From NCBI RefSeq assembly GCF_032854445.1, contig NC_088302.1, forward strand, positions 43,190,645 to 43,254,644: a stretch of DNA of 64,000 bases. Reading direction: 5' to 3'. A program made the position numbers and the translations under genes. Positions 24,301 through 39,300 of this stretch are shown here, one piece after another. Position 1 is the stretch's first letter. Each line of letters begins with the position of its first letter. The DNA is from Liolophura sinensis (lineage: Eukaryota > Mollusca > Polyplacophora > Chitonida > Chitonidae). The notes under the pieces are model-generated. The model worked only from the letters and a program-made list of their open reading frames with translations, was not told the origin of the DNA and made no database searches.

Positions 24301-27300
24301 CCTAAGGAGCAGGTCAGTGGTTTGTGTTTTTGGTGTAGCTCTCACAGATGCACCAGTATCCTAAGGAGCAGGTCAGTGGTTTGTGTTCTTGGTTCGGTTG
24401 TCACAGATGCACCAGTTCCCTAAGGAGCAGGTCAGTGGTTTGTGTTTTTGGTGTAGCTCTCACAGATGCACCAGTATCCTAAGGAGCAGGTCAGTGGTTT
24501 GTGCTCTTGGTGTAGATCTCACAGATGCACCAGTATCCTAAGGAGCACGTCAGTGGTTTGTGTTCTTGGTGTAGCTCTCACAGATGCACCAGTATCCTAA
24601 GGAGCAGGTCAGTGGTTTGTGCTCTTGGTGTAGCTCTCACAGATGCACCAGTATCCTAAGGAGCAGGTCAGTGGTTTGTGTTCTTGGTTCGGTTGTCACA
24701 GATGCACCAGTTCCCTAAGGAGCAGGTCAGTGGTTTGTGTTTTTGGTGTTGCTCTCACAGATGCACCAGTATCCTAAGGAGCAGGTCAGTGGTTTGTGCT
24801 CTTGGTGTAGCTCTCACAGATGCACCAGTATCCTAAGGAGCACGTCAGTGGTTTGTGTTCTTGGTTCGGTTGTCACAGATGCACCAGTTCCCTAAGGAGC
24901 AGGTCAGTGGTTTGTGTTTTTGATGTATTTCCCACAGGTGTAAAAATACCCTAAGGAACAGAGGACACGTTCACAAAATTTGTAAGTCACATTTCTCGTA
25001 ATTTTTCGTAAGACATTGTCTGGGTTATAGTGCCATAAGACAATGTCATTTATGAGAATAGTTCTGAAAAATTGATTAATGTGGTTTTGTGAAAGTGGCC
25101 CCAGGTCAGTTGTTCATGTCTTTAATGTGGTTCTCTTGATGCACTTTCTAGCATAAAATTGCTGTGTATTCACAAGCATGTGAGAACTTGTTTTGTTGAG
25201 AACAGTTCTAAAGTTATCACTAGAACTTGAACACATATATACTAGTATTAAATGTATTGGAATTAATGAGTTTACATGTAACTCTTGCATGCTCTTCATG
25301 TAACTCTTCATATGTTCAATAAAATAAATCAAATATGTGTTATTCTGCTGGAAGTCAGGTGTAATAGGTTGTTTGTTTGTTGACAGTTACATGGACTTCT
25401 ACACAAGTTTAAAAGCCGGCCTTTGAGAGAACACCTCCATTATGTGATAGAGAATGCTCAAGCCAAATCCTTGGAACAGAGCAGCAAACCAACCTCATTC
25501 GCTCGAGCCCAGGGTGTACAGAGAGATATTCGTTCTTCCCTGTATACAAGAATAGGGCTTGCCAAGATCACAGGAGAGACCAAGGAACACGGTAAATCAA
25601 CAACTACATGTTTGGCACAACTTTGCCATCTCTCTAGCCCATACAGTGCCGGTAGCAAAAACTCTTTCATGTACAAGTTGGTGTTTGTGTAACGCTGCCT
25701 AAATAGAGTTTGAAATAAGCTGCGAACGATCATTCAGGTTACATGGAGGTTATATGATGATAAGTTACATGATGACGTTACATGATCAGAATGATTTCTC
25801 ATAACTGGCGTGATGCACCGCAACTGGACTCATGGTGTAAAGAAAGCAAGATTGAAACCACAGTGAAAAATTATGATAATGAACTTACTGCTTTTCGAAT
25901 CTTCTTCCCAGTCAAAGTCTCTTTTTAAAATCCAAAACCATATTGTGTTGAAAACTAGAATGTGGCGTATGAGGCATTGACATGATGCACTTTTATCATT
26001 TGATCAGTTGACAGGTTAAGTGTTGGTTTATTTACTGTCACACACTCTTGGCATATGGAAGTTCTGCACTGTGCCACCATGAGCTCTATTAAAATCTTTA
26101 AAACAATAATTTAAATAACAGCTATGTTCAGAAATCATTGTAGCTAATTATAATGATGCAGCACTCAGTTTTAAGAAAAGGAAACATATTTTTACATCAA
26201 CACCATAGACTTGCATAAAATATAAATTTATATTTTGTGGCGTCTTGGTATAAAACTTAAAATGAACTAAATTACACTTACATCACTATAATTTAACATT
26301 AATATAAAATAGAAAAAATGAAGAAACCATTATTTTGATTTGAGAAAATAATTTCTAACTTATATAATTACTGGGCGTTATGATGTTATGATGTACTTAG
26401 GAGAATGAAGAATAGAGAATAAATGCTATATAACTGCATAATACATACCCCCAGATAATAGAGTTTCAGGCCATTCAGTTACTGTAACCTAGCCTATAAT
26501 GTAATGGGTTACAGGTGAACCTAATCCTGAAACCTACAAATAGGTTACTGGTGTGAATTCTTATTTCAAGCCCTGCTACAGTACCAACCTTCCAGCAGTT
26601 GTCAGTAGCATGCCACTGGCTCAGCTTTAGCTGCTCTAGTATGTTTCTACCCTTCAAAACCAGATGGTATAAAGTCCCTTATAGGGGGGTCTGAGAATAT
26701 GGCAGACAAAAAATTAAATGTTCCACCTTGCACTAGTTACAGTCAAACCACTGGCAGGATGTGTAATTGGGATACGTCTAGAGAATCTTTATCTGACTTC
26801 CACTGTATAACAATAGGTCAGAATGTTTGGTCATTAGCTCATTTTTGCAGAGCTCTCAAATTGAGTTCGTCTTGAGTCAGAGATGACTTTGAATCGTGCA
26901 GATATTCTTAATATAAGGAACACGACTGTTTGTTGTAAAGTCTCCATTTCCGTTTTGTTTTACAAAAGCTCCAAAAACAGAATCTAATACATTTCACACC
27001 TTTAAATCATATAGGATGGCCTTAATTTTTGTCAAGATCATCACTTTGAAGAGCTTGAGATATCAAGGGCTTTAACCTCTGAAAAACCTCCATAAAGCTT
27101 GAGATATCAAGGGCTTTAACCTCTGAAAAACCTCCATAAAGCTTGAGATATCAAGGGCTTTAACCTCTGGAAAACCTCCATAAAGCTTGAGATATCAAGG
27201 GCTGTAACCTCTGAAAAACCTCCATAAAGCTTGAGATATCAAGGGCTTTAACCTCTGAAAAACCTCCATAAAGCTTGAGATATCAAGGGCTTTAACCTCT

Positions 27301-30300
27301 GATGTGGGAGAAGTTTCTGGCACGTCGTTTTTATTATTCAAGATTCCAGTAGCAGTGAAGAAGAGGACGGCCACCTAGCAGCTGATGAAGAAGATGAGAT
27401 CAGAGTTACAGATGATGAAGGTAATCAGTCAAACTTTATCTCGTCTCTTGCTGTCTTCAGGATAAACCTTCAGTAAACAGAGTATTCCCATGTATGACAA
27501 CAGTATTCCTTTGGTGATTTTCAGTACTACTCAGGCTAAAAGTCAATTGTTAACCACTCCTATCACGCTCTGGGATACTGAATAACGCTCCACTTGACAG
27601 ACATGGCATGTGACAGACTCTTTACTGGGCTGTCGGAGATGTGCTGAGGCGTGCAGGATTATCGTTGATTATGGTTATAAAACCATGCTGCAGATATTTA
27701 ATAGCAAACTGGCCAAATCTTCGCGTAAATTTCACAAACCGACCCGACTTTCTTGTGAATAAAGCATGTTCAATAGCGCACGCTTCTCGCCTGGGACCTC
27801 GCCCCAAAGCCGGCAGACAACACTCTCGTGTGGCCGTGCCTCGGCATGATCTTTCATGCTCTTGTCTTACCATTTATTGCATTTGTATAAAGGTGACGTG
27901 TAAATAACATCATGTATTCATATTACTGCAAACATCGTGTAAACCTCATGTCAAAAGAACTAAAAAAATAAAGGATAACTCAAAACATGTATGTTGAGAT
28001 CAGAATTAGGGCATGACCAGGCTGCAGACCTTTCACTGTATGCTACTTCCGGTAAACGGACAGGCGAGCAGCAGCTTCTAGTGTTGTCAACAAGTAATCC
28101 AAAATGGCTGGTGTATTTTTTTTAATCTGACTGGTGTGTTTACGTCGTAAACCTATGTTATCGATACACGTATAAGCTATTCACATACATTTTGCCTCAA
28201 CTTTCATTCAAGTTCACAAATAAAATTTAACAGGCCTATCTGAATTCATCTGGGTGTTGGTTCAAATCCTGTATTGGTTAGCATAAGTTAGCAGAGTGGA
28301 ATGTAATCCGTGAAGGCATCTTGTATTAGGCCTAGCACAGAGTCAGGAAAGAAAATATTTAAGGATTAGGTACACTGTGCCTAGTAAGCCAAAAGTTTAT
28401 AGAATAAAGAATAAAGGGTATTGGTGCAAAAAGAATAAAGGGTATTGGTGCAAATGGGAATTCATTAGTTCTTTTTTTTGTGATAAAAACCTTTCGAGTG
28501 AATCACTGTTTTTTCTTCATGCGTTTGCTTTGTGGGTGCTTTTCCTACATGGTTTCATACCAGCTACAGATTCTCCACATAGACAAAATTTAAATTGTCT
28601 TGCAACATGTTTTATTTTTTACCAGTTCAGTACATGAAATTCATGTTGTAATACTACATTGGTGTTGTTGTTGCACAGCGTGTCAGCATCAAAGTGTTAA
28701 TTTGGTTTTCTAATTAACAGATAATTTTTCACTGGCAAATGACTCCCACAACAAGGAAAACCCTTTACAGAAGAAATGAAAGATATTTGTCCATCTTCTG
28801 ACTTGTTCTGGGAGATGAAGAATGAGCTAATCTTAGCAGTCGTAGTGATCCATTGCAATTCTCCCATGGATTCAATCGTAAATCACTACTTAAAAGAAGA
28901 TTGCCATTTTGTGATCAAAAATACACACATCAGATGTTGTACTTCAATTTCATGTATTGTGTTAATCTTTGAAAACCTTTTAAATCAATCTAACAAAGAA
29001 CTATGTTGGCTTCCAAAGTCACACCACAGCCTACATGTAAGTATGGCTTATCTCTGTTTCTGTTTTCAGTGTTCTCTGTGAAGGTTGAATCAGCCCCAGA
29101 TGACGTGTTTGGAGTTGTGTATGCAGCAGTGACCAGCAAATGTCAGTGGAAGTCCTTGCTCTCTCACAGTATTGTGTTGAGGAACCCCCTGTTTGCTGTG
29201 TTAGCTGCATCATTCCCAGTAAGTCTTAGAACTCTGATGTGTGCTGTTTTTTACATGAAGATACATCACTCACATTATGTAAGTCTCACATTATATTGTG
29301 GTGGGGAACAGGTCAGGGCCTTAAGGAACAGGTCAGGGCTTTAAGGTTGAAATTTCATTTTTATTGGGAAAAGTGGACTGTCCCAGCAATTTATACCTGT
29401 TGAAGACATAATTACCTTTTTCAGAATAGCTTTGAACAGATGAAAAGCTTTGACTATAAATATCTGTGTGTCACTTTTGGAAGGTTTATTGGTAACTTGC
29501 CATATGTTGATGGTATATCCTGGCCATTCTGGACTCCATAACCCAGAAAACTTACTGCCATCTTTTGACTGCTTTGGTGGCCTAATGGTTAGAGCGTGCA
29601 CCAGAAGCCGAAAGATCTTGCAGTCAGACAGAGAAAACAGAGAAAGCTGCATTTGTATGTGCACCTAATTGGTCATAGGTTCTTTAATCAACTGAGCCAG
29701 AAAGGCACTGTGTGATTTCGTATGCAAACACGAATAAACTAAGTGATAGATTCTGTACACGTGTTGTTCATGGCAGGAGTCCACCAGACTGGCCTGTCTG
29801 AGCAGTTGGCTGGTGGCCATGATGGATCCTGTTACATCTGAGGAGTTTCTGGCTCAGCATGATGTCGTGGCAACACGCTGGACACTGATAGAGCTCCGTA
29901 TCCTTGTGGACATTTTCATCAAGAAGTCGTGGACAACTGCCCTCGCTACAGGATTTGACATTTTCCAGATGGTACACAAATACATGCACCCACATTAATG
30001 TTGTTAATGTTTGAAATTATGCGAAATAAAGAAAATGTCATTGAGAGTAACAATGAATTCTTCCATTGCTGTAAACTTCTTGGTTGAGATCTTACTTATT
30101 TATTTGTCTTTTTTGTTTTTTTTTTGTTTTTTTTTTTTTCGTCTTTCTTTCAATACTTGCAAAGGCATGTAAGATTTAAATGTACTTAAAGTTACCATGG
30201 TAATGTACTGTTTATATAAAAGGTTACTGTGGTTTTATTTTGTTGCACTGGTATCTTGTTGCTGCTGAAATGGTTAACAGAGTGAATGTAATCCATGTTT

Positions 30301-33300
30301 TTTACTAATACTTAGCATGTTCCTGGGCCTTTTTAGTCATAGCTTTCTCAATGCTGTAAGCACACTGAGAGATGGATGAGGGTGCTTGTTTTTTAAGCAG
30401 CCAAGGTCAAACATGCCCTCACATTTTTATGTGTGTTTTTTCTAATTGTAGGATTCCCCTTTGCTGCCATTTCTGATGTTTTATGCTGAGTTTAAGGAAA
30501 GGAAACAATACGCAGCGTCCAGAAAAATGCTGGAGAGCTTCAAGGAAGCCATGTTTGCTGTAAGTGACAACTGTGTAAAATGGTCAGCAACCTGTGAGGT
30601 TGTCTGTGGGGAAATGGGGAAAGGTGATATGCAGTGTTGCTAGATACGTGATGTTCAGATAAAAGCACAAGTAATGTACATGTAGTGTGTATGATTGGTG
30701 TATCTGTAGGATGTGTTTTTGATGAACTTGCAGTTTCGACAAAATGGTGAAAAGAGTGGCCCTGGTCCTGTTCAACCTGATGCCAGCTACATTCTGGGGA
30801 ACATTGACTGGTTTGAGCAGGTGTCATACAGCGCCATCTGTCTACAACTGACCAGGGGAAGAAACCAGTATGAAACCATGCTGTTTCTGGGTGTACTGGA
30901 ACAAGTCAACATTGCACCTGTTTTCAGTTTTCCAGGTACAGTTTCAGCTTTATTCGAATCTTATACGTAACAAAATGGATGATTTCATGCATTTGTTTTA
31001 CTTACATAAGTTTGTGTATAAATGCTCAGTGTCTAAAATTTTTTCACCACTTTGGTGGCCAGCTTGAAGTTGTGTGAACAGGGATCAAATGCGGATCAAG
31101 TCATTCCAAACACTTCAAAAATGGTACTTGTTGCTGCCTTGCTTGGCAGTCAGCACTGAGAGGTTAGAGCAAGGGAACAGGACTGGTTGGCGTGGTGTCA
31201 GCATAATGTAACTGGGTAGGGTGTCATATCTGGTGTCTTCCGCATAATACTTCAGTGGCAGCATGGACTCTCCCTCCCACCTCGATGTCATACAACTGAA
31301 GCATTCATTCATTCTATAATTTTTCTTCTGTAAAAACACATGTACAACTGATTGTTTTATATGGACATAAGCCTAAACTGGGTATTTTGCCCATTTGATC
31401 TCAGATGCTTTAGTAGGACAGTTTTGAGGTCAATTCCTGTACACATATTGATAAATGAAATCAAAATGATATCAAAATACCATTTGTTCTGTGAGGAATC
31501 TGCCTGTGTAAACTGTCTGTGTTGTGTTTGTTCTGTATCTTTATGCAGTACCTGATTACAGCCAGCTACATAAGCTGTATCAGATAGCTGTTGACACTGG
31601 ACTAGAACTGGCCTGCATTGACCTGCTGGAGTCGGCGAGTTCTGAGTACCAGACGGCCTGCAAGACAGCTGTTGTTCGACTGAAGGAGCGGTCACTGTAT
31701 GATGAAGCTCGCAAGTTTGCTACCATAGCCGGCCTAGATCACCAGCATGTTACTGTCGCTCAGGTAACATCTTGCTTTCATTACTAAATTTGTTTCTGTG
31801 CAATAGAATCTACTATACTAAATTATTTTTTCCCTTTTGTAATGCCCTGCTCTGAGAAACCAGACATTGTCAGTTCAGTTTATAATAATGTATTTTTTCA
31901 CAGTATCACACAATGTATTATTTTGTCATGAGAGTTTTGTTCTGCATCCAAAGTTTGATATAAAAGTACATTTGTATAACATGTATGAAGGAGGGCTGAA
32001 TTAACTTTTGGTTTTTCCCAGAAATCAAGTAAACATTGACAAGTAACATCTTGGGTTTTGCTATTGCTGATTTAGTTGTTGCCTTAAGCCAGAAAATTTA
32101 TCAGGCACTCATAGTTTCCTCTGGGTTCTAAACGGCTTCCCCTGGCTATGTTAACTTTACACTGGGTTCTGCACACTTTTCCTTTGAACTATACACACTT
32201 CCTCAGATGGGTTATGCACCTTTTCCTCTGGGCTGTTCGCTTTCCTCTGAGTTCTACACACTTTTTTCCTGCATACTTCCGTCTTCCGCACCTTTTGCAC
32301 TGGGCTGCAGACTTTCCTCTGGGGCCGGCTGACTTTCCTCTGGGGCCGGCTGACTTTCCTCTGGGCCCTGCACACATTTTTCTTGGTCTGGCTACTTTCC
32401 TCCATTTATTACACATACCTCTGGGGGTTCTGCTCACTAGCCTTCATTTACCTAAACACTGTCATGTAAGTCAGATATTCCTGAGTACGGCATAAAACAC
32501 CATTCACATTTTTGTACATTTTATGTTTCATGTACTCTAATTGCATGTGTTCTGTAACGGTTGTTGACATGCACACATATACGCATTAGTCCAGGCAAAT
32601 CCCTCCTCATACCGTGTGTTGCCTTACTTATGATGTTACAGGTGACAGAAGAGTTGTCTGAGATGAGGTCAGGGTCTCTCTGGAGATCTGCAGCAGCACG
32701 GCGCAAACTCTGGCAAAACTGCCTGGACAAGTTCAGACAACATCAAGTCCAGGGGAGTGTGATAGCGGACTTCTTCCAGGTGTAGCATCCAAATACATTT
32801 CATGGGTTTTTAAAGATTAGAATTGATTTATCATCTATTGATAGATCTTTCGTTGTCCTTTCCCCTCGTACTTCTCTTAATACAGTGATAACTAAATATA
32901 TTTTTACGTAACACTTTGAGGAGTTACATTTGTAATTTTGTTTGGGTGTTTAAATTTTGACCTGAACTCAGAAAAATTATAGAAATCTGAATTTTTCAGA
33001 GCATGCTGCAGTCATTTAAGAAAAAAAAACAAGCCATACTATCATACTAACATACCCAGTTGCCTGTTTTACCCACTCCCTGTAGACACAGATCAATGAG
33101 TGTGGACTGGAGAAGAGAGAGGAGGCTTACCTGTATCAGCTGTCACATGACAGCCTGTGGGAGGGGCTAGAAGATGGAACGGAGAGACAGAGAGAAGACA
33201 TCTACATCCGTCTGTGGAGGTGTAAGCTAGAGGCCAAACTACAGCAGATACAGGTGATCCCCTAGGACTGGATTTGACAACTTGCTTTTTTATTCAGCAG

Positions 33301-36300
33301 CTGTGTAATTATCACATATACTATATACATGTACATGTATTAAATGTAAGCACTGTTTGATATGTAAACATTCACTGTGAGAAGCGCATAAAGACTTAAA
33401 ATGATACTTTTAATGCAATCACTGAAACTTGTCCGATAAGAAATTAATGAAATTGTTTTCACAAAAAGCTATGAAAGGGCTTGTGAGGTGGATGAATCAG
33501 TCAAAATCAATCAAAACACGTCCCTTGAGAAATGCTAAACTTCATATCAAATCAAGAGAGATATATGTGTAAGAAAAGTAAATTACAATAACCTGATATA
33601 AACTAACAGGAATAAAGAGAGCAAGTGTAAAACAATATAAAGGAGTTTGGAAATATTTTGTGATGTGTTCATATGCTATAGTTGAGCTGCTTTCTGATAA
33701 TGTATATGTACTGTATGAAGTAAACAAACTACAGTGCTGAGTAAGTGAGTTTTTGTGATGGAAGTATTTTGTGATGTGTTCATATGCTGTAGTTCAGCTG
33801 CTTTCTGATCATGTATATGTACTGTATGAAGTAAACAAGCCACAGTGCTGAGTAAGTGAGTTTTTGTGATGGGATCAGCTGGATCTCTTCGTTTGATATT
33901 TGAAAGATTAAGAATGCACAAAATAAACATGCATTCGTTGTTTATAACTGATTATGTGAATTTATTCATATTATTCTGTAGGAATTTTTATTCCTATGGA
34001 AGTATATTTGACTTATATCATGGCCGTCAGTTCTGTAGTTGGAAGGAAACCCAAGAGGAAAGCTCTAGGCCTTTCAAGGTATATTGAGATTATCACACTT
34101 CTACATTTGTGATCATGTAAAGTGGCACTTATTCGTTCTCTTCAGGGCCTCTCCCCCAAGCTAGGACAACCTGAAGAAGTGTTTGACTTTGTGGACTCCA
34201 AACCAGGCACTCCCAACACCCCAACAAGTCCACAATGGGGAAGGCATTTGCTGCAGTATGGGGTGATGCCACAACCAGGAGAGCTCAGTCAGGAACAAAG
34301 GGAGGTCACTCTAACAGACATGGTGAGCATACTAAACCTACATATCCACAACATCGAAGAGCACTTTCTTAATAAGTTAGGATTAGGGTTAGCGTTAGCT
34401 ACCATACACCATGCACACACATGGGATGGTATAACTAAAAGTATTTTTATTTTTGCTTTCCACATTATGACCTAATCCTTTCTGCTCTATTTAATTATTG
34501 AAGTGTCAGGTATTGACCTGCTTGTAGACCCTTAATTCCAGTTATAAGGCAGATCATGTGGTACTGAAAGAATTAAGAAAAACTCAATCTGTATGACCCA
34601 TTCAGTTTACAAATCATAGAAACATTGGATTCTAGACTTATTCATTTATCACTTACATTGCACGATGTGAGGTTATCTGTGGTGAGTTTGTCATAAATGG
34701 TTGGTCACATGAAGTAACTTAACTTCTAACAGGAGAAGCAGGGGCTGGATGAGCTACTGAAGGAACTCCTGGGTGCTGGACAGATCCAGGAAGCATTTAA
34801 GCTGGCGTCCGTGTTCCAGCATTACAACAGAAACCTAGCCATTATACTGGTAACAAAGAGCTACATTGTATTTGTTGCGTGATATAGATCCAAGGCTTAA
34901 GTGCATGTGTAAGGTTGCATTTTTTGCAGCTTTGATGACAGAAATACTTGTCGAATTGATATCTTGAATTGTGCATGAGCTAAGCCCTTTGAGTTTTGAT
35001 TTTAGTATAATATTCACTGTAAGATAATCAATTAACTGACTTTTTTTGGCCTTATTTTTCCCTTTTTTCTTATGAATGATTTGTCTGTGCCACTTAAAGG
35101 CTTGTGAGTCTTTTCTTCCCAAACTGTTGAAAATAATCTAGTTTTGCACAAAAAGCACCCAAAACTGATTGTACTTGATGTCAGCCAGGGTGAGGTACAT
35201 TTCAGTCTTTTTGGGTGAAGTTTCAGATCGTTTCACAACAAGATAGTCGTTTGCCTGCTTGGCCTGTATTAAACCAGCAGTTTCAGTAGATTGACCGTTT
35301 GCCATTTTTGTTTCAGTCGTGTATGAGACTGGCGAAGGGGGAGGTAACTGTGGCTGAGCTGGACTCTGATATAAGGACATTGGTCTTCCAGACAAGTCCT
35401 CCGACAGGCCGCATCCGCCGTCAGAGCCTGAACAGTATGGCTGGACAGATGACCCACTCCCAAAGCTGTAAGCACTCTTGGTTTGCTGTTGTTGATGCTT
35501 GTGTTGAAAGTGATTAATTGGGTGAATTCAAATATAAGGTGTATTCTATGTATGTTGTTAATGACACTGTGATACTTCATGCTGGGTTTCATACACTCTC
35601 TAAACTGAAAGGTTTGTGGTAAGTTTTTGTGGTGTTAAACGTGGTTAAATGTGATAAACATGCAAAACTGATTGCAGCTAATTTTGAAAGTGTTTTGTAT
35701 TTTACTTGATTTGATGCAGTAAACATGCAGGAATATTTTGCACATACCACAGTAGTCAGTTTTGTGGGTGCATGAAGCCAGGGTAAATCACCAACCTCTG
35801 GCCAGTAATTGATGAACTTTTCTACAGATGTCCATGCCTCACTATCCTCTAATCTGTACCATGGTTTTTATGTTCCCTTCCCAGTGTCAAGTTTACCTGG
35901 TTTCCTGGCCTCTGCTGTGGAGGCGACTGACCCTGATAGGGAGGAGACTGTGAATACCCTGGAGAAGTTGTTAAATCATTGTGAGGATGGCTACTTCTGT
36001 TGTCTGAGGGTGTTCACAGCCTACAGGATTAGCATGGTGAGCAAATAGGGGTACGGCGGTTGAGCATCAGAGGGAGTGTGGTTTCTTGAGTTGTCTGAGG
36101 GTGTTCATAACCTACAGGATAAGTATATTGTGTAAGTAGGTGTGGAAATAGGGAAGTCAGAGCATGACATGGAAGATGGCCACTCCTGTTGTTTAAGGGT
36201 GTTCACAGCCTACGGGAAAAGTATGGTGAGCAAGTAGGTGTGGATATAGGGGAGGTGAGAGCGTGACATGGAGGATGGCTACATGTACTGTGTTGTTTAA

Positions 36301-39300
36301 GGGTGTTCACAGTCTACAGGACAAGTATGGTGAGCAAGTAGATGTGGATATAGGGGAGGTGAGAGCGTGATATGGAGGATGGCTAAGTGTACTGCTTTGT
36401 TTGAGGGTGTTCACAGCCTACAGGACAAGTATGGTGAGCAAGTAGATGTGGATATAGGAGAGGTGAGAGCGTGATATGGAAGATGGCTAAGTGTACTATG
36501 CTGCCTGAGGGTGTTCACAGCCTGCAGGAAAAGTATGGTGAGTAAGTTGTACATGTAGATGCTAGTGTGGATAATGAAGATGCCGTGGCCAGCAATGACT
36601 TTACGTTTCTACATGTAGATATGAAAATACTTGTGGACAAACAGCTGAGCGTGTGTACATTTGACATGTTGTGGGTGCTGAGAGTGGATTATGAAGATGT
36701 CATGGCCAGTGATGCCTTTGCTGTTTTACCTGTAGATATAAAGTTACTTGAGGACAACAGCAGAGCGTGTGTACATTTGACATGTTGTGGTGCTGGGTAT
36801 GGGGTATGAAGATGTCATGGTCAGTGATGACTTTGCTGTTTTACCTGTAGATATAAAGTTACTTGAGAACAAACAGCAGAGCATGTGTACATTTGACATG
36901 TTGTAGTGCTGGGTATGGAGTATGAAGATGTCATGGCCAGTGATGACTTTGCTGTTTTACCTGTAGATATAAAGTTACTTGTGAACAATCAGATGAGCGT
37001 GTGTACATTTGACATGTTGTGGTGCTGGGTATGGAGTATGAAGATGTCATGGCCAGTGATGACTTTGCTGTTTTACCTGTAGATATAAAGTTACTTGAGA
37101 ACAAACAGCAGAGCATGTGTACATTTGACATGTTGTAGTGCTGGGTATGGGGTATGAAGATGTCATGGTCAGTGATGACTTTGCTGTTTTACCTGTAGAT
37201 ATAAAGTTACTTGTGAACAATCAGATGAGCGTGTGTACATTTGACATGTTGTAGGTGCTGGGTATGGATTATGAAGACGTCATGGCCAGTGATGACTTTA
37301 CCATTCTGGAGATGTTACTGGTTCAGACTAACCCACATAGGTTTATTCTGGCTAAGGATTACCTGAAAACAGGAGATCTGAGTGATGCAGCGGTAAGGGG
37401 GGATCACTCATCCCACATTTTTTATCAATGACATTGAAGATTATCCTTCCATCTCTAGCTCAGTGTGGACTTTCTGATGATCACCTTTTTGTATTTGACT
37501 GTTAAAAGCAGAATAGGGCATCATCAACTTGACTTTGTCAATGGCTCTTTATTCAGTGACACAATGGATAAATTAATGGATAAATATACGTGGATAAATG
37601 GAAGATCATTCCAGAATATTTCATTGTTAAAATACAGAGAAGCTCAAAGGCAAAAATTTTCAGTGATACCGCTTGCTTCCTTTAGTCGTTATGGGAGAGT
37701 GTAGCAATTATTGGTCTTAAGGCATTTTAGGCTTTGTACAATGTGATGGTCTGGTTACAGATATAATTGTTTTGTGGGACTTGTATTCACTTGCCATTTT
37801 TCTTTTTCATTTTTGATGTTTTACGTTCTCACATTGAACGTGTTTAGTCCTAACCACTTGTTGATTTGTTTGTATTGACTCGTGTATTTTCAGGTGGCTG
37901 GGTTTCTCTCTGATGCTATTGTTCATTCTCTGAAAATCTTCAACAGTTCAGGTATTTATGGCTAAATAATGAATTCTTCTCATTTCAGATTAATGTACTT
38001 ATGTACACTTCAAGGGGCAAAGGATAAGCTGAACATGTTTGTGGTGTCTGTATACAAGCAGAAGCTATGACATGTTTACTTTCATTACAGAATTACATTT
38101 AATTCATAGCTGGTGTGTGTGTTATCATATTATTGATCACACAGGATTGATCACACAGAAGCCTGTATTCAGTGTTTCCTTTACTACAGGTGATGCCAGT
38201 AGCACCAGCAGTTCAGACTTGATCTTCCACCCTGCAGAGGGAGCGACAGAGTTCTCTAACCTTGTACGTCTGTGTCATGACCCCTCCATGCTGGGTGACC
38301 GGTTACTGGACGCTGTGGCCGCTCTGGCGGGGAATGAGGCTGACCCTTCACAGGCTGGTGAGTGTCTCTTCATGTGATAAAAATTTGATCATTATGAATT
38401 GACAAAATATGTCTTTATATGGAGCTTATTTTGGATCTGTCTGCACCCCTGTCATGTTTTTGTTTCCGTACAAAAGAGGTGGCCTCCGTGGTTGGCATGC
38501 CAGCACGGTGTAATGGCCCAGGATCCTATCACCAATGCGGTCACTGTGAGTTCAAGTCCAGCTCATGCTGGCTTCCTCTCCGGCCGTATATGGAAAGGGC
38601 TGTCAGCAAAAGACGGTTGTGGGTTTTCCTAGCCTGGTTTTGTCCCACCATAATGCCCACCCCTGTCCTGTAAGTGAAATATTCTTGAGTGAGTCCAGCG
38701 TAAAACACCTATCAAATAAATAAACAGGTAAATATCAGCTGTCTACAATTTTCAATCATCCGCCGGATGTATGGGAACCAGGCTTCAAGGCTTGACTTGA
38801 ACCTTTTGCTAATTAGATGATCTAACCTACTCGGCCATTTTCACTATGTTATATACATGTGTAAAAGTGTATATTAAGTTGACTGTGCTTGTGTTTTCAG
38901 TGTTATCCATCCAGACAGAGCTGCTCATCAGGGCCCATGACTGCCACAGTTTAGCCTGTAACATGGAAGGTATTTCTAACATCCTGAGGGCAGCCAGGGT
39001 GCTGACAGAGTGCTTGGCCAGAGCTGAGGAGTTCCCACTTATGGTAAAAAGCCTGTTGTTAACACTTGATTTATGTCTTACTACAGTTGCTGTTCACGGC
39101 TGTCACAGGGATATTTCTCTGGTATGATGGTATTTATTTTTATGTGTGGTCCTGAAGACTGCTCTGGTTTCCTTCTATCATAAAGGTGACCACGTTCGAA
39201 CATGTGAAATGTTCCTCAGTGAGACAGGAAACCCCTGTGAAATAAATAGATGTATTCTTGAATATTATATAAGACACCAATCAAATGTATTCTAACTGAT

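Noticed and set aside
23929-24945. CRISPR-like regular array
   Set aside because: Repeats are contiguous without unique spacers, lie in an animal intron and copy an exon end, so this is a minisatellite.
28721-28780. Possible SPG11 exon after taattaacag
   Set aside because: In the required phase it meets TGA after about 20 codons and there is no donor before it.
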